This document shows positions 1 through 8,620 of a stretch of 64,000 nucleotides of DNA, in pieces (the first letter of the stretch is position 1; each line of letters starts with the position of its first letter). Where the stretch lies: NCBI GenBank assembly GCA_018267215.1, contig JAFDYX010000019.1, positions 110,333 through 174,332 on the forward strand. Direction: 5' to 3'. The stretch is from Bacteroidota bacterium (GTDB lineage Bacteria; Bacteroidota; Bacteroidia; Cytophagales; Cyclobacteriaceae). The notes under the pieces were generated by a model. The model was not told the origin of the DNA and searched no databases. It saw only the letters and a list, made by a program, of their open reading frames with translations. Made by a program: the position numbers and the translations under genes.

Positions 1-1
1 G

Positions 2-82
2 CGCGTAACACCACATGTTTATACCACCACACGCGATCTTGACCGGTTTATTGATGCCGTAAACAAAATAGCCGCATCCTAA
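2..82 (+). CDS. C-terminal tail of a class V aminotransferase-like protein (partial)
   Basis: The first 26 codons of the window form an open frame ending in TAA at 80-82; the gene begins outside the window. The peptide carries R-V-T-P-H-V-Y followed by a D-L-D-R-F-I-D pattern. This resembles the extreme C-terminus of PLP-dependent class V aminotransferases (isopenicillin-N epimerase or cysteine desulfurase-like), where an RxSPHxYNT segment and a D-I-D-x-F helix are common. Family assignment is inference from a short tail. Confidence 0.5.
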   Translation, partial: RVTPHVYTTTRDLDRFIDAVNKIAAS

Positions 83-142
83 AAACATCAATCGCCATTA
101 AACAATTAGTTCTTATCTTGACGTAACCTAAACGATCAGTTT

Positions 143-1759
143 ATGAATAACCGACAACTCTTTACCGTCAGTTCCATCATTGTTATTGCTGCTCTTGCAG
201 CGTGGACACATCTTTGGTGGGATCACGATGATGTCGTTATCCCTGCCACTTTATTAATTATATCTATACCGCTGGTGTACATGGGCTTTGCCGATATGAT
301 TCAAGTGAGGCAATCCATTAAAAGAAATTATCCGTTGTTTGGCCGCTTGCGCTATGTGTTTGAAGACCTGCGTCCGAAGATTCAACAATATTTTGTAGAA
401 CGCGATACCGATGGCGCGCCCATCAATCGCAACGAAAGATCGGTTATTTATCAACGTGCCAAAAAACAGATTGACACGATTCCGTTTGGCACTCAACTCG
501 ATGTGTATGCCGAGGGTTACGAATGGATTACGCACTCTATCGCACCCAAAGATTTTCACAAAATGGATCATAACCCCCGCATTCGTTTTGGTGGAGAGAA
601 ATGCACGCAGCCTTACGACATGAGCGTACTCAACGTGTCGGCCATGAGTTTTGGTTCGCTGAGCAAAAATGCCATTGAAGCACTTAACTCGGGCGCGAAA
701 ATTGGAGGTTTTGCCCACAACACAGGCGAAGGTGGCTTGAGTCCGTATCACTTAAAAAACGGTGGCGATGTAATCTGGCAAATAGGTACTGGTTATTTTG
801 GGGCACGATCAGAAGACGGAAACTTTTCTGATGAGGCCTTCCGTCAAAATGCCACCAAGCCCAATGTAAAAATGATCGAGATCAAACTGTCGCAAGGCGC
901 CAAGCCGGGCCATGGCGGAATTTTGCCGGCCGCAAAAAATACTTCCGAGATTGCCGCGATCCGTTTAGTGAAGCCGGGCACAACAGTTTATTCCCCTACT
1001 TTTCACAGTGCCTTTTCTACACCCACAGAATTAATCCGGTTTATAGAAAAACTACGAACCCTTTCGGGAGGCAAACCGGTTGGCTTTAAATTATGTATCG
1101 GCCGCAAAAGCGAATTCCTTTCGATCTGCAAAGCCATGGTGCAATTGAACAGCTATCCTGATTTTATTACTATTGATGGAGGCGAGGGCGGCACAGGCGC
1201 AGCGCCACCGGAGTTTACTAACTTTGTGGGCATGCCCCTGCTCGATGCCCTTGCTTTCGCAGACGATTCGCTGGTAGGGTTCGGCATCCGCCACAAGTTG
1301 AAACTCATTGCATCTGGAAAAATACTGACCGGTTTTCACATGGTACGTGCCATGGCACTCGGGGCAGACACGTGCAATTCGGCTCGCGCCATGATGATGG
1401 CGCTCGGCTGCATTCAAGCATTGGAGTGTAACAAAAACACGTGCCCCACGGGTGTGGCCACACAAAATCCTTCTTTGATGAAGGGACTGGTGATTGACGA
1501 TAAAAAAGTGCGTGTGGCCAACTACCACAAAAATACTGTAGAAAGTTTTGTGGAACTGATTGCTGCCGCGGGCATTGATAATCCGGAAAAGATTAATCGC
1601 ACACATGTGTACAGACGTGTGTTTATGAACATGGTAAAAAACTACGAAGAAATTTTTCCGCCCATTCCCGAAGGCAGCTTGCTGGAAGGCGGAGATGCGC
1701 CTTTCGATTTTGAAGAACACCTGAAGCGAGCTTCGGCAGAAGTATTTGAGGTGGTGTAA
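143..1759 (+). CDS. FMN-binding glutamate synthase family protein
   Basis: A 538-residue protein like the central/FMN domain of glutamate synthase large subunits (GltB2-type TIM barrel) without the glutaminase domain. Two N-terminal hydrophobic segments (about residues 6-22 and 33-50) suggest membrane anchoring. The flavin-barrel signature GGEGGTGAAP lies near residue 346. The C-x5-C-x4-C pattern near residue 423 (CIQALECNKNTC) matches the 3Fe-4S ligands of glutamate synthase. Stand-alone proteins of this kind are widespread and their substrate is usually unknown, so glutamate synthesis should not be assumed. The gene follows the aminotransferase tail by 60 bp. Confidence 0.88.
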   Translation: MNNRQLFTVSSIIVIAALAAWTHLWWDHDDVVIPATLLIISIPLVYMGFADMIQVRQSIKRNYPLFGRLRYVFEDLRPKIQQYFVERDTDGAPINRNERSVIYQRAKKQIDTIPFGTQLDVYAEGYEWITHSIAPKDFHKMDHNPRIRFGGEKCTQPYDMSVLNVSAMSFGSLSKNAIEALNSGAKIGGFAHNTGEGGLSPYHLKNGGDVIWQIGTGYFGARSEDGNFSDEAFRQNATKPNVKMIEIKLSQGAKPGHGGILPAAKNTSEIAAIRLVKPGTTVYSPTFHSAFSTPTELIRFIEKLRTLSGGKPVGFKLCIGRKSEFLSICKAMVQLNSYPDFITIDGGEGGTGAAPPEFTNFVGMPLLDALAFADDSLVGFGIRHKLKLIASGKILTGFHMVRAMALGADTCNSARAMMMALGCIQALECNKNTCPTGVATQNPSLMKGLVIDDKKVRVANYHKNTVESFVELIAAAGIDNPEKINRTHVYRRVFMNMVKNYEEIFPPIPEGSLLEGGDAPFDFEEHLKRASAEVFEVV

Positions 1760-1771
1760 TCATTTAATTGA

Positions 1772-1779
1772 TAATTTTG
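1772..1779 (+). promoter_or_regulatory. -7 promoter box TAATTTTG upstream of the AsmA-like gene
   Basis: An exact TAnnTTTG match, the Bacteroidota -7 element, lies 19 bp before the GTG start at 1799. A TTTG at 1745-1748 could act as a -33 element, although the 23-bp spacer is longer than the usual 19-21 bp. Confidence 0.45.
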
Positions 1780-1798
1780 CAGCATCATTTTTATTGAA

Positions 1799-4252
1799 GT
1801 GAAAGCTGAGCGGAAAATTCTTCTCTACTTTTTTATTACGCTGGTGGTTTTGCTGATAGCCTTTGCCGGATCAGTCATTCTATTTAAAGACCGGATCATC
1901 CAGCAATTTATCAGCGAGGCCAACAAAAGCCTGAACACACCCGTGCAGATTGGCCGTTTCGATATTTCTTCGTGGCAAGATTTCCCTAACCTGACCATCA
2001 CCTGCACCGATGTGTATGTAGAAGACAGCCATCCGGGCATCTACCCGCTGTTGAAAGCCAAGTCTGTTTCTTTCTCGATCAATACGCTGGATGCGTGGCG
2101 AGGGAAATACTCTGTTCGAGGCTTGCAGATCAACCAATGCGAAACACATTTAAAAATTGATGAAGAGGGGCACTCTAATTTTGTGATTACCAAAAAAGCA
2201 GAAAACCCGGGCAAACAACTGGAGTTTGACCTGCGCCAAATAAAACTGAATGACACAAAAGTTGAATACTATGATAAGCAAAGCCGGCAACATCACATTT
2301 TTCAAAGTGATAAGTTGGTGGCATCCATCAAATTTTCTCACGAGATATACACCATTGAAACACAAGGCGATGTAACCATTGGCCAGATCGGCATCAAAAA
2401 TCTGATCTTGCTAAAAGATAAAAAATTTGACCTGACCTCTATTGTGCGCTACGATGACAAAGAGAAGCAAGTTAAGGTAGAGCAATCGAATATTAACCTT
2501 GGCCAATCAGAATTTGAGCTGAAAGGAGAGCATGTCTTTAAAGACAAAGACAACATTAATGTAGAACTGAGAGGCAAGAACACAAACGTGCAAACTTTGC
2601 TATCGCTGTTGCCTGAATTTTTTTCTCAGAAATTGAAAGCCTATCAAAGCAAGGGCGAAGTTTATTTCTCGCTGGCACTACAAGGCGACATAGCCCACCC
2701 GTTGATGAAGGCCAGCTTCGGTTGTAAAAACACTTCCTTTGTCCATACCGGTACTCAATCTAAAATTGACCAGGCCAACTTCAGCGGATCTTTCTTTACA
2801 CCTTCGCTGACGGATTTTTCTAATGCGGAAATCCGCATCCAAAATCTTTCGGGATACCTCAACGGCAAACAAATTCAATCAAATTTTTCAATCCAGAATT
2901 TTGACGACCCAGTGGTAACGCTTGATTTTAAAGGTGCAAGCGATGCGTCAGTCATTCAAAATTTTTATGCCATTGAAGATATGAATGAACTGAAAGGTAC
3001 GGTGGAAGCTGATGTTTCTTTTGCCGGGCGCATTTCGCTCTTAAAAAATAAAGCCACCGCGCAGCAAGTGCAAACCACCGGAACGATTGACCTACACGAT
3101 TTGTCTTTTATTTCAAAAAACAAAATCCAATTTAGCGACATCAACGGCTCGTTGCATTTCAATAAAAATGACATTGCCATGAGTAACCTGAAAGGCAAAT
3201 TGGAACGGAGCGATTTTTTGCTCAACGGTTTTTTGAAGAATGTAATTACCTACCTGCTTTTCGATCATCAGCCAATTGGGGTGGAAGCCGATTTAAAATC
3301 TGATTTTTTAGATCTCGACCGTTTAGTGGCGATTGGGTTAGGCTCGGGGTCAACAGATTTTGGGTTTTCCATTTCGCCTTTGCTTCACTTGAATTTTAAT
3401 TGCGATGTAAAACGGATGAAGTACAAACGTTTTGATACACGCCTGGTGAAGGGCGACTTGTTGATACGAAATCAGATTGCCGTGTCGCGCCATTTGTCGT
3501 TGCAGGCGATGGGTGGCAGCTTAGAAATGAACGGAATTGTAGATGCTAAAAACCCGAAGGCAATAGATGTCTCAACGGCCTTCCGCCTCAACAGTATCCA
3601 TATTGACAGTGTATTTTATGTGTTCGAAAACTTCCATCAGAATTTTATCGAAGCTGCCCACCTGAAAGGACAAGCCCATGCCGATGTAAACCTGGAAATG
3701 AACCTCAACCAAAAATTAAAACTCTACCCGGAGACGCTCGTGGCAGATATTGATGTGCTGATAAAAAATGGAGAGCTCAACGATTTTGAGCCATTGCAAA
3801 AACTGAATAAATATCTGGACGATCAGGCATTGAATAGACTCCGTTTTGCCGATCTGAAAAACAATATCCACATTGAAAAGAGGATGATATTCATTCCGCA
3901 AATGGAAATACGCTCTAACGCCACCACTATTTCTCTGAGTGGCATTCATTCCTTTGATCAGTTGATTGACTACCGCGTGGTGGCGCCTTTGCGCAACAAG
4001 AAAAAAATTGACCCCGATGAAGCCTTCGGAGCGGTTGAGGAAACGGGCGGGCAAACAAAAATATTTTTGAAAATTGTCGGCACGACAGATCAATACGATG
4101 TAAAACTTGACAAAGAAGCTACCAAGAAAAAAATTGTGAGCGACCTAAAAAAGGAAGTGAAGGAATTGAAAGAAGCTTTTCAAACACGAGGTGCCAAAAA
4201 GAAAAAAGAAGTGGAGTTAAAGAAAGATGAATACTTTGATTGGGATAACTAA
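1799..4252 (+). CDS. AsmA-like envelope protein
   Basis: An 817-residue protein with one N-terminal transmembrane helix (about 7-29) and a long beta-rich body typical of AsmA/TamB-like proteins of Gram-negative envelopes. That family is thought to bridge inner and outer membranes in lipid transport or outer-membrane homeostasis. The 'NTPVQIGRFDIS' segment after the helix and the 'LRNKKKIDPDEAFG' region near the C-terminus fit AsmA_2-type Bacteroidota proteins. The tail is lysine-rich and probably coiled. It starts with GTG 13-20 bp behind a clear -7 box, and its stop is only 4 bp from the converging stop of the next gene. Confidence 0.75.
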   Translation: MKAERKILLYFFITLVVLLIAFAGSVILFKDRIIQQFISEANKSLNTPVQIGRFDISSWQDFPNLTITCTDVYVEDSHPGIYPLLKAKSVSFSINTLDAWRGKYSVRGLQINQCETHLKIDEEGHSNFVITKKAENPGKQLEFDLRQIKLNDTKVEYYDKQSRQHHIFQSDKLVASIKFSHEIYTIETQGDVTIGQIGIKNLILLKDKKFDLTSIVRYDDKEKQVKVEQSNINLGQSEFELKGEHVFKDKDNINVELRGKNTNVQTLLSLLPEFFSQKLKAYQSKGEVYFSLALQGDIAHPLMKASFGCKNTSFVHTGTQSKIDQANFSGSFFTPSLTDFSNAEIRIQNLSGYLNGKQIQSNFSIQNFDDPVVTLDFKGASDASVIQNFYAIEDMNELKGTVEADVSFAGRISLLKNKATAQQVQTTGTIDLHDLSFISKNKIQFSDINGSLHFNKNDIAMSNLKGKLERSDFLLNGFLKNVITYLLFDHQPIGVEADLKSDFLDLDRLVAIGLGSGSTDFGFSISPLLHLNFNCDVKRMKYKRFDTRLVKGDLLIRNQIAVSRHLSLQAMGGSLEMNGIVDAKNPKAIDVSTAFRLNSIHIDSVFYVFENFHQNFIEAAHLKGQAHADVNLEMNLNQKLKLYPETLVADIDVLIKNGELNDFEPLQKLNKYLDDQALNRLRFADLKNNIHIEKRMIFIPQMEIRSNATTISLSGIHSFDQLIDYRVVAPLRNKKKIDPDEAFGAVEETGGQTKIFLKIVGTTDQYDVKLDKEATKKKIVSDLKKEVKELKEAFQTRGAKKKKEVELKKDEYFDWDN

Positions 4253-4256
4253 TGCG

Positions 4257-4937
4257 TTACCCCGCTTGAGAGTAATAGTCTCCTTTTTCCGTGGCAGTAA
4301 TTTTTAATACGTTGGCAAGTACCAGCAAAATCAACTTGCGCGAGGCGGCATACTGACTAAGACCTGTCAGTAGCCGGAATTCCTGAAGTGTGATGGTTTT
4401 GTGTGCTTCAAGGTATTTCATCAAGGCAAGTTCGTGCTCGGCAAAATAGAACCGGATATTTTTGTTTAGCCTTTTCCTGCGGATGATCTCGTTCATCTGT
4501 AGGCTTGCTTTGATGCTCTTGTCCTCTACACGCACAAAGCTTTCGTGTTGGTTTTTTTCATCAGTAAAATAAAGCGGGCGATTATCGCTTGGAGGAATGT
4601 CGAGCCGTAGCACAAATTTATTAGGAGTCAGCTCAATGAGCGAATCATGGTACACCAGCGGTTGCTTCATGTGTTGACTTAACGCTTGCCGCACCAACAG
4701 CAATTCTTCGTCAGGATATTTTACTCCGGCCAATGTGCCGTTATCATCCACACCTATTAATAAGGTGCCACCCTCGCTATTGGCGAAAGCAATCATTTCG
4801 CGAATAATTTTTTCGGGCTGAGATACCTTGTGTTTGAATTCCAGGTGCTGCCCTTCTCCTTCCATCACCAGCTTGCGCAGCTCATATACCTCCTCACTAT
4901 CATAGCTTGTGCTTGCCGAAGGCCTCGTCTTCTTCAT
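4257..4937 (-). CDS. AlbA_2 (Schlafen-type) domain protein with C-terminal winged helix
   Basis: A 226-residue protein. Residues about 25-140 carry the AlbA_2/divergent-AAA signature: E-G-Q-H-L-E-F-K, then AFANSEGGTLLIGVDDNG. The C-terminal 65 residues look like a winged-helix module (LQEFRLLTGLSQYAASRK). AlbA_2 domains bind nucleic acid or nucleotides and are common in regulators and defence proteins. The start lies inside the acidic-tail codons of the upstream AAA+ gene (38-bp overlap), which implies translational coupling. The role is unknown; regulation of, or cooperation with, the AAA+ ATPase is inference. Confidence 0.75.
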   Translation of the reverse strand: MKKTRPSASTSYDSEEVYELRKLVMEGEGQHLEFKHKVSQPEKIIREMIAFANSEGGTLLIGVDDNGTLAGVKYPDEELLLVRQALSQHMKQPLVYHDSLIELTPNKFVLRLDIPPSDNRPLYFTDEKNQHESFVRVEDKSIKASLQMNEIIRRKRLNKNIRFYFAEHELALMKYLEAHKTITLQEFRLLTGLSQYAASRKLILLVLANVLKITATEKGDYYSQAG

Positions 4938-6423
4938 CGTCTTCGTCTTCGTCTTCTTTGGGGAGGTTGAACATACTGCTGAGCAAGTCTTTAAACTGTA
5001 ACCCGGCCGTCAGGTTGTGTTTGCTGATCAAACTGTATTCGGCCAGACCATGAAGTGCAAACTCCATAAAAAATAATTTCAGGTTTGTGTCTTTTCCTTT
5101 TTGATATTCATTGACAACATCAGCAAGCCCCGGCACGGCCTTCAATGATTTTTCATAATCCTGATTGCTCATGTCGTGTAGCAGATCGAGCGTATTGCCA
5201 TTGCCAAACCATTCGGTAATTTTTTTATAAGGACTTTTTTCCTTTTGCTTCCGGAATTTTTCGGGGTCGGGAAAATAATTTAAAAACTGTGTACGCAGCG
5301 CTTTGCCCACTAAGTTCTGCGCCACGATGCCCGGGCCTTCCTGCTGACCTTCGTACACCAGTTCCACTTTTCCGGTAACGGAGGGAACCACTCCGACAAA
5401 ATCTGAAATGCGGATGTTGGTAGATGGCTCATGATTGAGCAACGCTCTGCGTTCGGCTGCAGCTATCAAATTTTCGTAAGCCGAAATAGTGAGCCGTGCC
5501 GATACGCCACTCTTGGCATCCACATATTCGCTTTTGCGCGCTTCGATGGCAATTTGCTCGATCAGGTCTTTTGCGATATCATTAACAGAAACAACTTTGC
5601 TTTGTTCGGTGCGGATGCGCGCTTCCTGTTGTGTAATCTTCCTGCCGATGTCAATCGTTTTAGGATAATGTGTGATGATCTGGCTGTCAATGCGATCTTT
5701 TAAAGGCGTAACAATGCTTCCGCGATTGGTGTAGTCTTCCGGATTGGCTGTGAAGACAAATTGAATGTCCAAAGGCAGCCGCAATTTGAATCCACGAATT
5801 TGGATGTCGCCTTCTTGCAAAATATTGAAGAGCGCCACCTGAATCCGCGCTTGCAAATCGGGCAACTCGTTGATCACAAAAATGCAGCGGTGCGATCGCG
5901 GAATCAATCCGAAGTGAATGACGCGCTCATCTGAATACGGAAGTTTCAAAGATGCTGCTTTGATCGGATCCACATCGCCAATCAAATCAGCAATGGAAAC
6001 ATCGGGAGTTGCCAGTTTTTCGGTGTAGCGCTCCTCGCGATGCAGCCATGCAACGGGCGTGTTGTCGCCCAGTTCATTCACTTTATCGCGACCGAAACGT
6101 GAAATCGGATGGAGCGGGTCATCGTTCAATTCCGAACCTTCAATTACCGGGATGTATTCGTCCAATAAATTCACTATCAACCGTGCAAGGCGTGTCTTGG
6201 CTTGTCCGCGCAAGCCCAACAAGTTAATATCATGACCTGCCAAGATTGCCCTTTCCAAATCGGGAATAACGGTCTCTTCGTAACCCCAAATGCCTGCAAA
6301 GACATTTTCTTTTCGTTTAAGCTTTTCTATGAGATTTGAGCGAAGTTCATCTTTGATGGTTTTGAAAACGTAGCCGGAAGATTTGAGTTGGCCGAGATTT
6401 TTTATGGTTTTGTAGTCTGTCAT
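4900..6423 (-). CDS. MoxR/ChlI-like AAA+ ATPase
   Basis: About 507 residues from the preferred ATG at 6423 (an in-frame ATG at 6441 also exists). It resembles magnesium-chelatase subunit I / MoxR-type AAA+ ATPases: degenerate Walker A GLRGQAKTRLAR, Walker B-like IFVINELPDL with Asn-Glu, and sensor 1 FVFTANPEDYTNRG. The C-terminus ends in a run of Asp/Glu. A -7 box (TAACTTTG, 6449-6456) would place the transcript start about 4 nt before the 6441 ATG, so 6423 or 6429 is preferred. MoxR ATPases work with VWA proteins in maturation or remodelling; the VWA gene at 12375-13472 is the likely partner. Confidence 0.85.
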   Translation of the reverse strand: MTDYKTIKNLGQLKSSGYVFKTIKDELRSNLIEKLKRKENVFAGIWGYEETVIPDLERAILAGHDINLLGLRGQAKTRLARLIVNLLDEYIPVIEGSELNDDPLHPISRFGRDKVNELGDNTPVAWLHREERYTEKLATPDVSIADLIGDVDPIKAASLKLPYSDERVIHFGLIPRSHRCIFVINELPDLQARIQVALFNILQEGDIQIRGFKLRLPLDIQFVFTANPEDYTNRGSIVTPLKDRIDSQIITHYPKTIDIGRKITQQEARIRTEQSKVVSVNDIAKDLIEQIAIEARKSEYVDAKSGVSARLTISAYENLIAAAERRALLNHEPSTNIRISDFVGVVPSVTGKVELVYEGQQEGPGIVAQNLVGKALRTQFLNYFPDPEKFRKQKEKSPYKKITEWFGNGNTLDLLHDMSNQDYEKSLKAVPGLADVVNEYQKGKDTNLKLFFMEFALHGLAEYSLISKHNLTAGLQFKDLLSSMFNLPKEDEDEDDEEDEAFGKHKL

Positions 6424-6448
6424 TACCATACTTTTGAACAATATAAAA

Positions 6449-6456
6449 CAAAGTTA
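6449..6456 (-). promoter_or_regulatory. -7 promoter box TAACTTTG of the AAA+/AlbA_2 operon
   Basis: On the minus strand this reads TAACTTTG, an exact TAnnTTTG element. The predicted transcript start is near 6445, about 22 nt before the preferred ATG. No convincing -33 element was found. Confidence 0.5.
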
Positions 6457-6522
6457 ACCAAGCAAAGTTTCATTTTGCAATGCTAATATTTCGGATAGCT
6501 TAGAATGTAGAAAAATGACTGC

Positions 6523-6663
6523 TTACAGGTGAAGTAGCATCAGCCCCAGCAAAATCACAACGATACCCACATATTGCCATAGTTTTAACCGCTCGCCAAA
6601 TAAAATGGTGGCGAATGCATACTGTCGCAAGATTACGCTTGTGCAGAAGTAACAAGAAGGTTA
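6523..6663 (-). pseudogene. Remnant of an EamA/DMT-family transporter (C-terminal end)
   Basis: On the minus strand a frame ending in TAA at 6523 translates to about 45 residues. It contains F-A-T-I-L-F-G-E-R-L-K-L-W-Q followed by the hydrophobic helix VGIVVILLGLMLLHL. This is the typical last helix pair of drug/metabolite (EamA) transporters, where a GE-R-L motif precedes the final membrane helix. An in-frame stop lies just upstream and no start or further transporter sequence is visible, so only a fragment survives. The rest of 6442-6778 shows nothing else recognisable. Confidence 0.6.
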
Positions 6664-6778
6664 CTTTCCATCATAAGCAGAAAATACAGATTTGCTGGAA
6701 TGATCGGTTATACTTTATTCAATCAAGCGAACTAACAATAACAAGAGTGATAATTATTTCTATGCGACTTAGCCCTTA

Positions 6779-7678
6779 TCAACTGTATTGACGAGATGCC
6801 GCGGAGTATCGTTCCAATAGGCTATCTCGTAATGTGATTGGAGAAATAACTTTCACCCGCTCACCATACGACAGAAGTTCCATTATAAAATCGTAAGTGA
6901 TGTGGAGCGAAAGTTTTATTTGTGTCTCATCGTCATTATCCAGAATGATTTGCTGAGATGAATGCAGAGGGAAAGATTTTACATACTTGCCTTGAAAAGA
7001 ATCAAACGACAAAATGATTTCTTCTACTTTGCCTTCAGGTGAATTGATGATCCCGAAATAACTGTTAAAAAGTTGTTGTGCATCGAAATTATTTGACCGT
7101 TCAAACTTCTTCTTCGTTATATCGAGTTCTAAAATCCGGTCGAGGCCGTAGGTTTTCATGAATTCATCGTGAATATCTTTGGCAATTAAATACCAGCGAC
7201 CTTTAAATTCTTTCAACGCATATGGCTCAACTTCACGCTTCACAACAATGTCATCTTCGTATTTGTGATAAGAAAATTTTATGATCAAAGAATTCTTGAT
7301 GCAATGAAGTAATCCGTGAAAATGATGTACACCTTGAGGCTTCCGTCTTTCAAGAAGCACGAAATGAGAAAGATCAGCCGAAACATTCAGTGCATTAAAA
7401 ATTTCAAATGCTTCGAGCATTCGGTCTGTAACTTCTGATTTATCAATTTGGTTGATGGAATAGACTTTGTTGGAAGTATCGTATTGAATATCCACATTGA
7501 AAATATCCCTGATCTCGTTCAGGTCACGCTGGAAAGTGCGCTTGGAAATACTGAGGTCAAAGTCAATTACATCCGATTCGGTGACAAGATAATTATTGAT
7601 CTCTTCAAAAGTTGCCCGCGATTTTTGAAGGCGTTTTATGATCAGCGAGTAGCGCAAAAAGTATTCTCGTTTAGACAT
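6779..7678 (-). CDS. WYL-domain transcriptional regulator
   Basis: A 299-residue protein with an N-terminal winged helix-turn-helix (about 1-65), a WYL domain (about 115-200; the segment VEPYALKEFKGRWYLIAKD contains the name-giving W-Y-L) and a WCX-like C-terminal domain (about 215-290). WYL proteins are ligand-responsive regulators, and BrxR/CapW-type members control phage-defence operons. It overlaps the 279-residue gene upstream by 8 bp, so the two are co-transcribed and probably coupled. Being last in its operon is less usual for a defence regulator. Confidence 0.85.
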   Translation of the reverse strand: MSKREYFLRYSLIIKRLQKSRATFEEINNYLVTESDVIDFDLSISKRTFQRDLNEIRDIFNVDIQYDTSNKVYSINQIDKSEVTDRMLEAFEIFNALNVSADLSHFVLLERRKPQGVHHFHGLLHCIKNSLIIKFSYHKYEDDIVVKREVEPYALKEFKGRWYLIAKDIHDEFMKTYGLDRILELDITKKKFERSNNFDAQQLFNSYFGIINSPEGKVEEIILSFDSFQGKYVKSFPLHSSQQIILDNDDETQIKLSLHITYDFIMELLSYGERVKVISPITLRDSLLERYSAASRQYS

Positions 7679-8510
7679 TCTTAAAATCAGATTGATTTAT
7701 TAAACTTAATATTTGATTCACAAACATATCTTGAAGATCATGGCCTGCGAAGCGAGGTCGTTTAGTTACGATAATCTTGGTCGATCGAATCTGTTCACAG
7801 TAATCAATTTTGGAAGGAAGATGGTTATGAGTAGGAAATTTTTCAAGAAGAGCCTTTCCAAACGGCTCCCACCACTTCCCATTTGTTAAAATAATACAAA
7901 ATTTAGGGTTCACTTCTTTTATTTCTTGCTCGAACAGTTTTATTGAGTAATCCATTTGGACATTGGTTTCATAATCATTTGGATTCGCATCCTCTGGTGC
8001 GATTTTATGTAAATTAGACCAAACCATTTTACTACTCCAATTTGGTTCATTCCGATTAAATCCATAAAAATCATTTATTAACTTATAAGTGACATTCCAG
8101 AAAAACGAGCGATTTGCTCTGTATTTGCCTGAGTAATAGTTCTTAATTCCTTCATGTTTTAACTTGTACTCCTCCATTGAATATTTGTCCCACTGCACAT
8201 TTACCCAGTCTAATGGGTTATGGCCAAGAGGTTCAAAATATTCATTGGATGAAGCAATGCTTTTATCGACATGCGCATCAGTCACAACTTTTTCTGGCTC
8301 AAAACCAGATATCCATCCGTTTACTGCCTGCCCATATATTAGAAAATCAGCATACTCGTTTTCAGCAACCCCAAAACTTGGATAAAAATCAACATAGTAA
8401 TCTCTGGCTCTACCATTTTCTTTTACTTTCTTTTGAAAGGATAAAATGTTTTGCAGATATAAGGCATTGTATTCTTTAGAAAACTGGTTGTAGTTTTTTT
8501 GTTTCTCCAT
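7671..8510 (-). CDS. Unknown protein with uracil-DNA-glycosylase-like features
   Basis: A 279-residue protein I do not recognise by name. It has a UDG-superfamily-like order of elements: a hydrophobic strand ending in GQAVNGW (where UDGs have GQDPY), a middle segment WSNLHKIAP...NP, then an amphipathic helix and the strand KFCIILTNG, and a final IIVTKRPRFAGH where UDGs carry their H-P-S loop. The canonical catalytic residues are not obvious. It overlaps the WYL regulator gene by 8 bp and lies 110 bp downstream of the AAA ATPase gene. UDG relation is inference from pattern only. Confidence 0.55.
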   Translation of the reverse strand: MEKQKNYNQFSKEYNALYLQNILSFQKKVKENGRARDYYVDFYPSFGVAENEYADFLIYGQAVNGWISGFEPEKVVTDAHVDKSIASSNEYFEPLGHNPLDWVNVQWDKYSMEEYKLKHEGIKNYYSGKYRANRSFFWNVTYKLINDFYGFNRNEPNWSSKMVWSNLHKIAPEDANPNDYETNVQMDYSIKLFEQEIKEVNPKFCIILTNGKWWEPFGKALLEKFPTHNHLPSKIDYCEQIRSTKIIVTKRPRFAGHDLQDMFVNQILSLINQSDFKNV

Positions 8511-8620
8511 ATCCTGCTTTTGAAGTGATACTTTACTTTACCTTTTACAAGTGTGAGTGCACATTTGGCAAATTCATTTTAAGCATTATATAGAGATAGT
8601 TGCGTTAACTGGGTAGTGTT

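Noticed and set aside
254-751. Long minus-strand frame opposite the glutamate-synthase-like gene
   Set aside because: Shadow of a clear plus-strand gene; no domain pattern. The same applies to 1091-1720.
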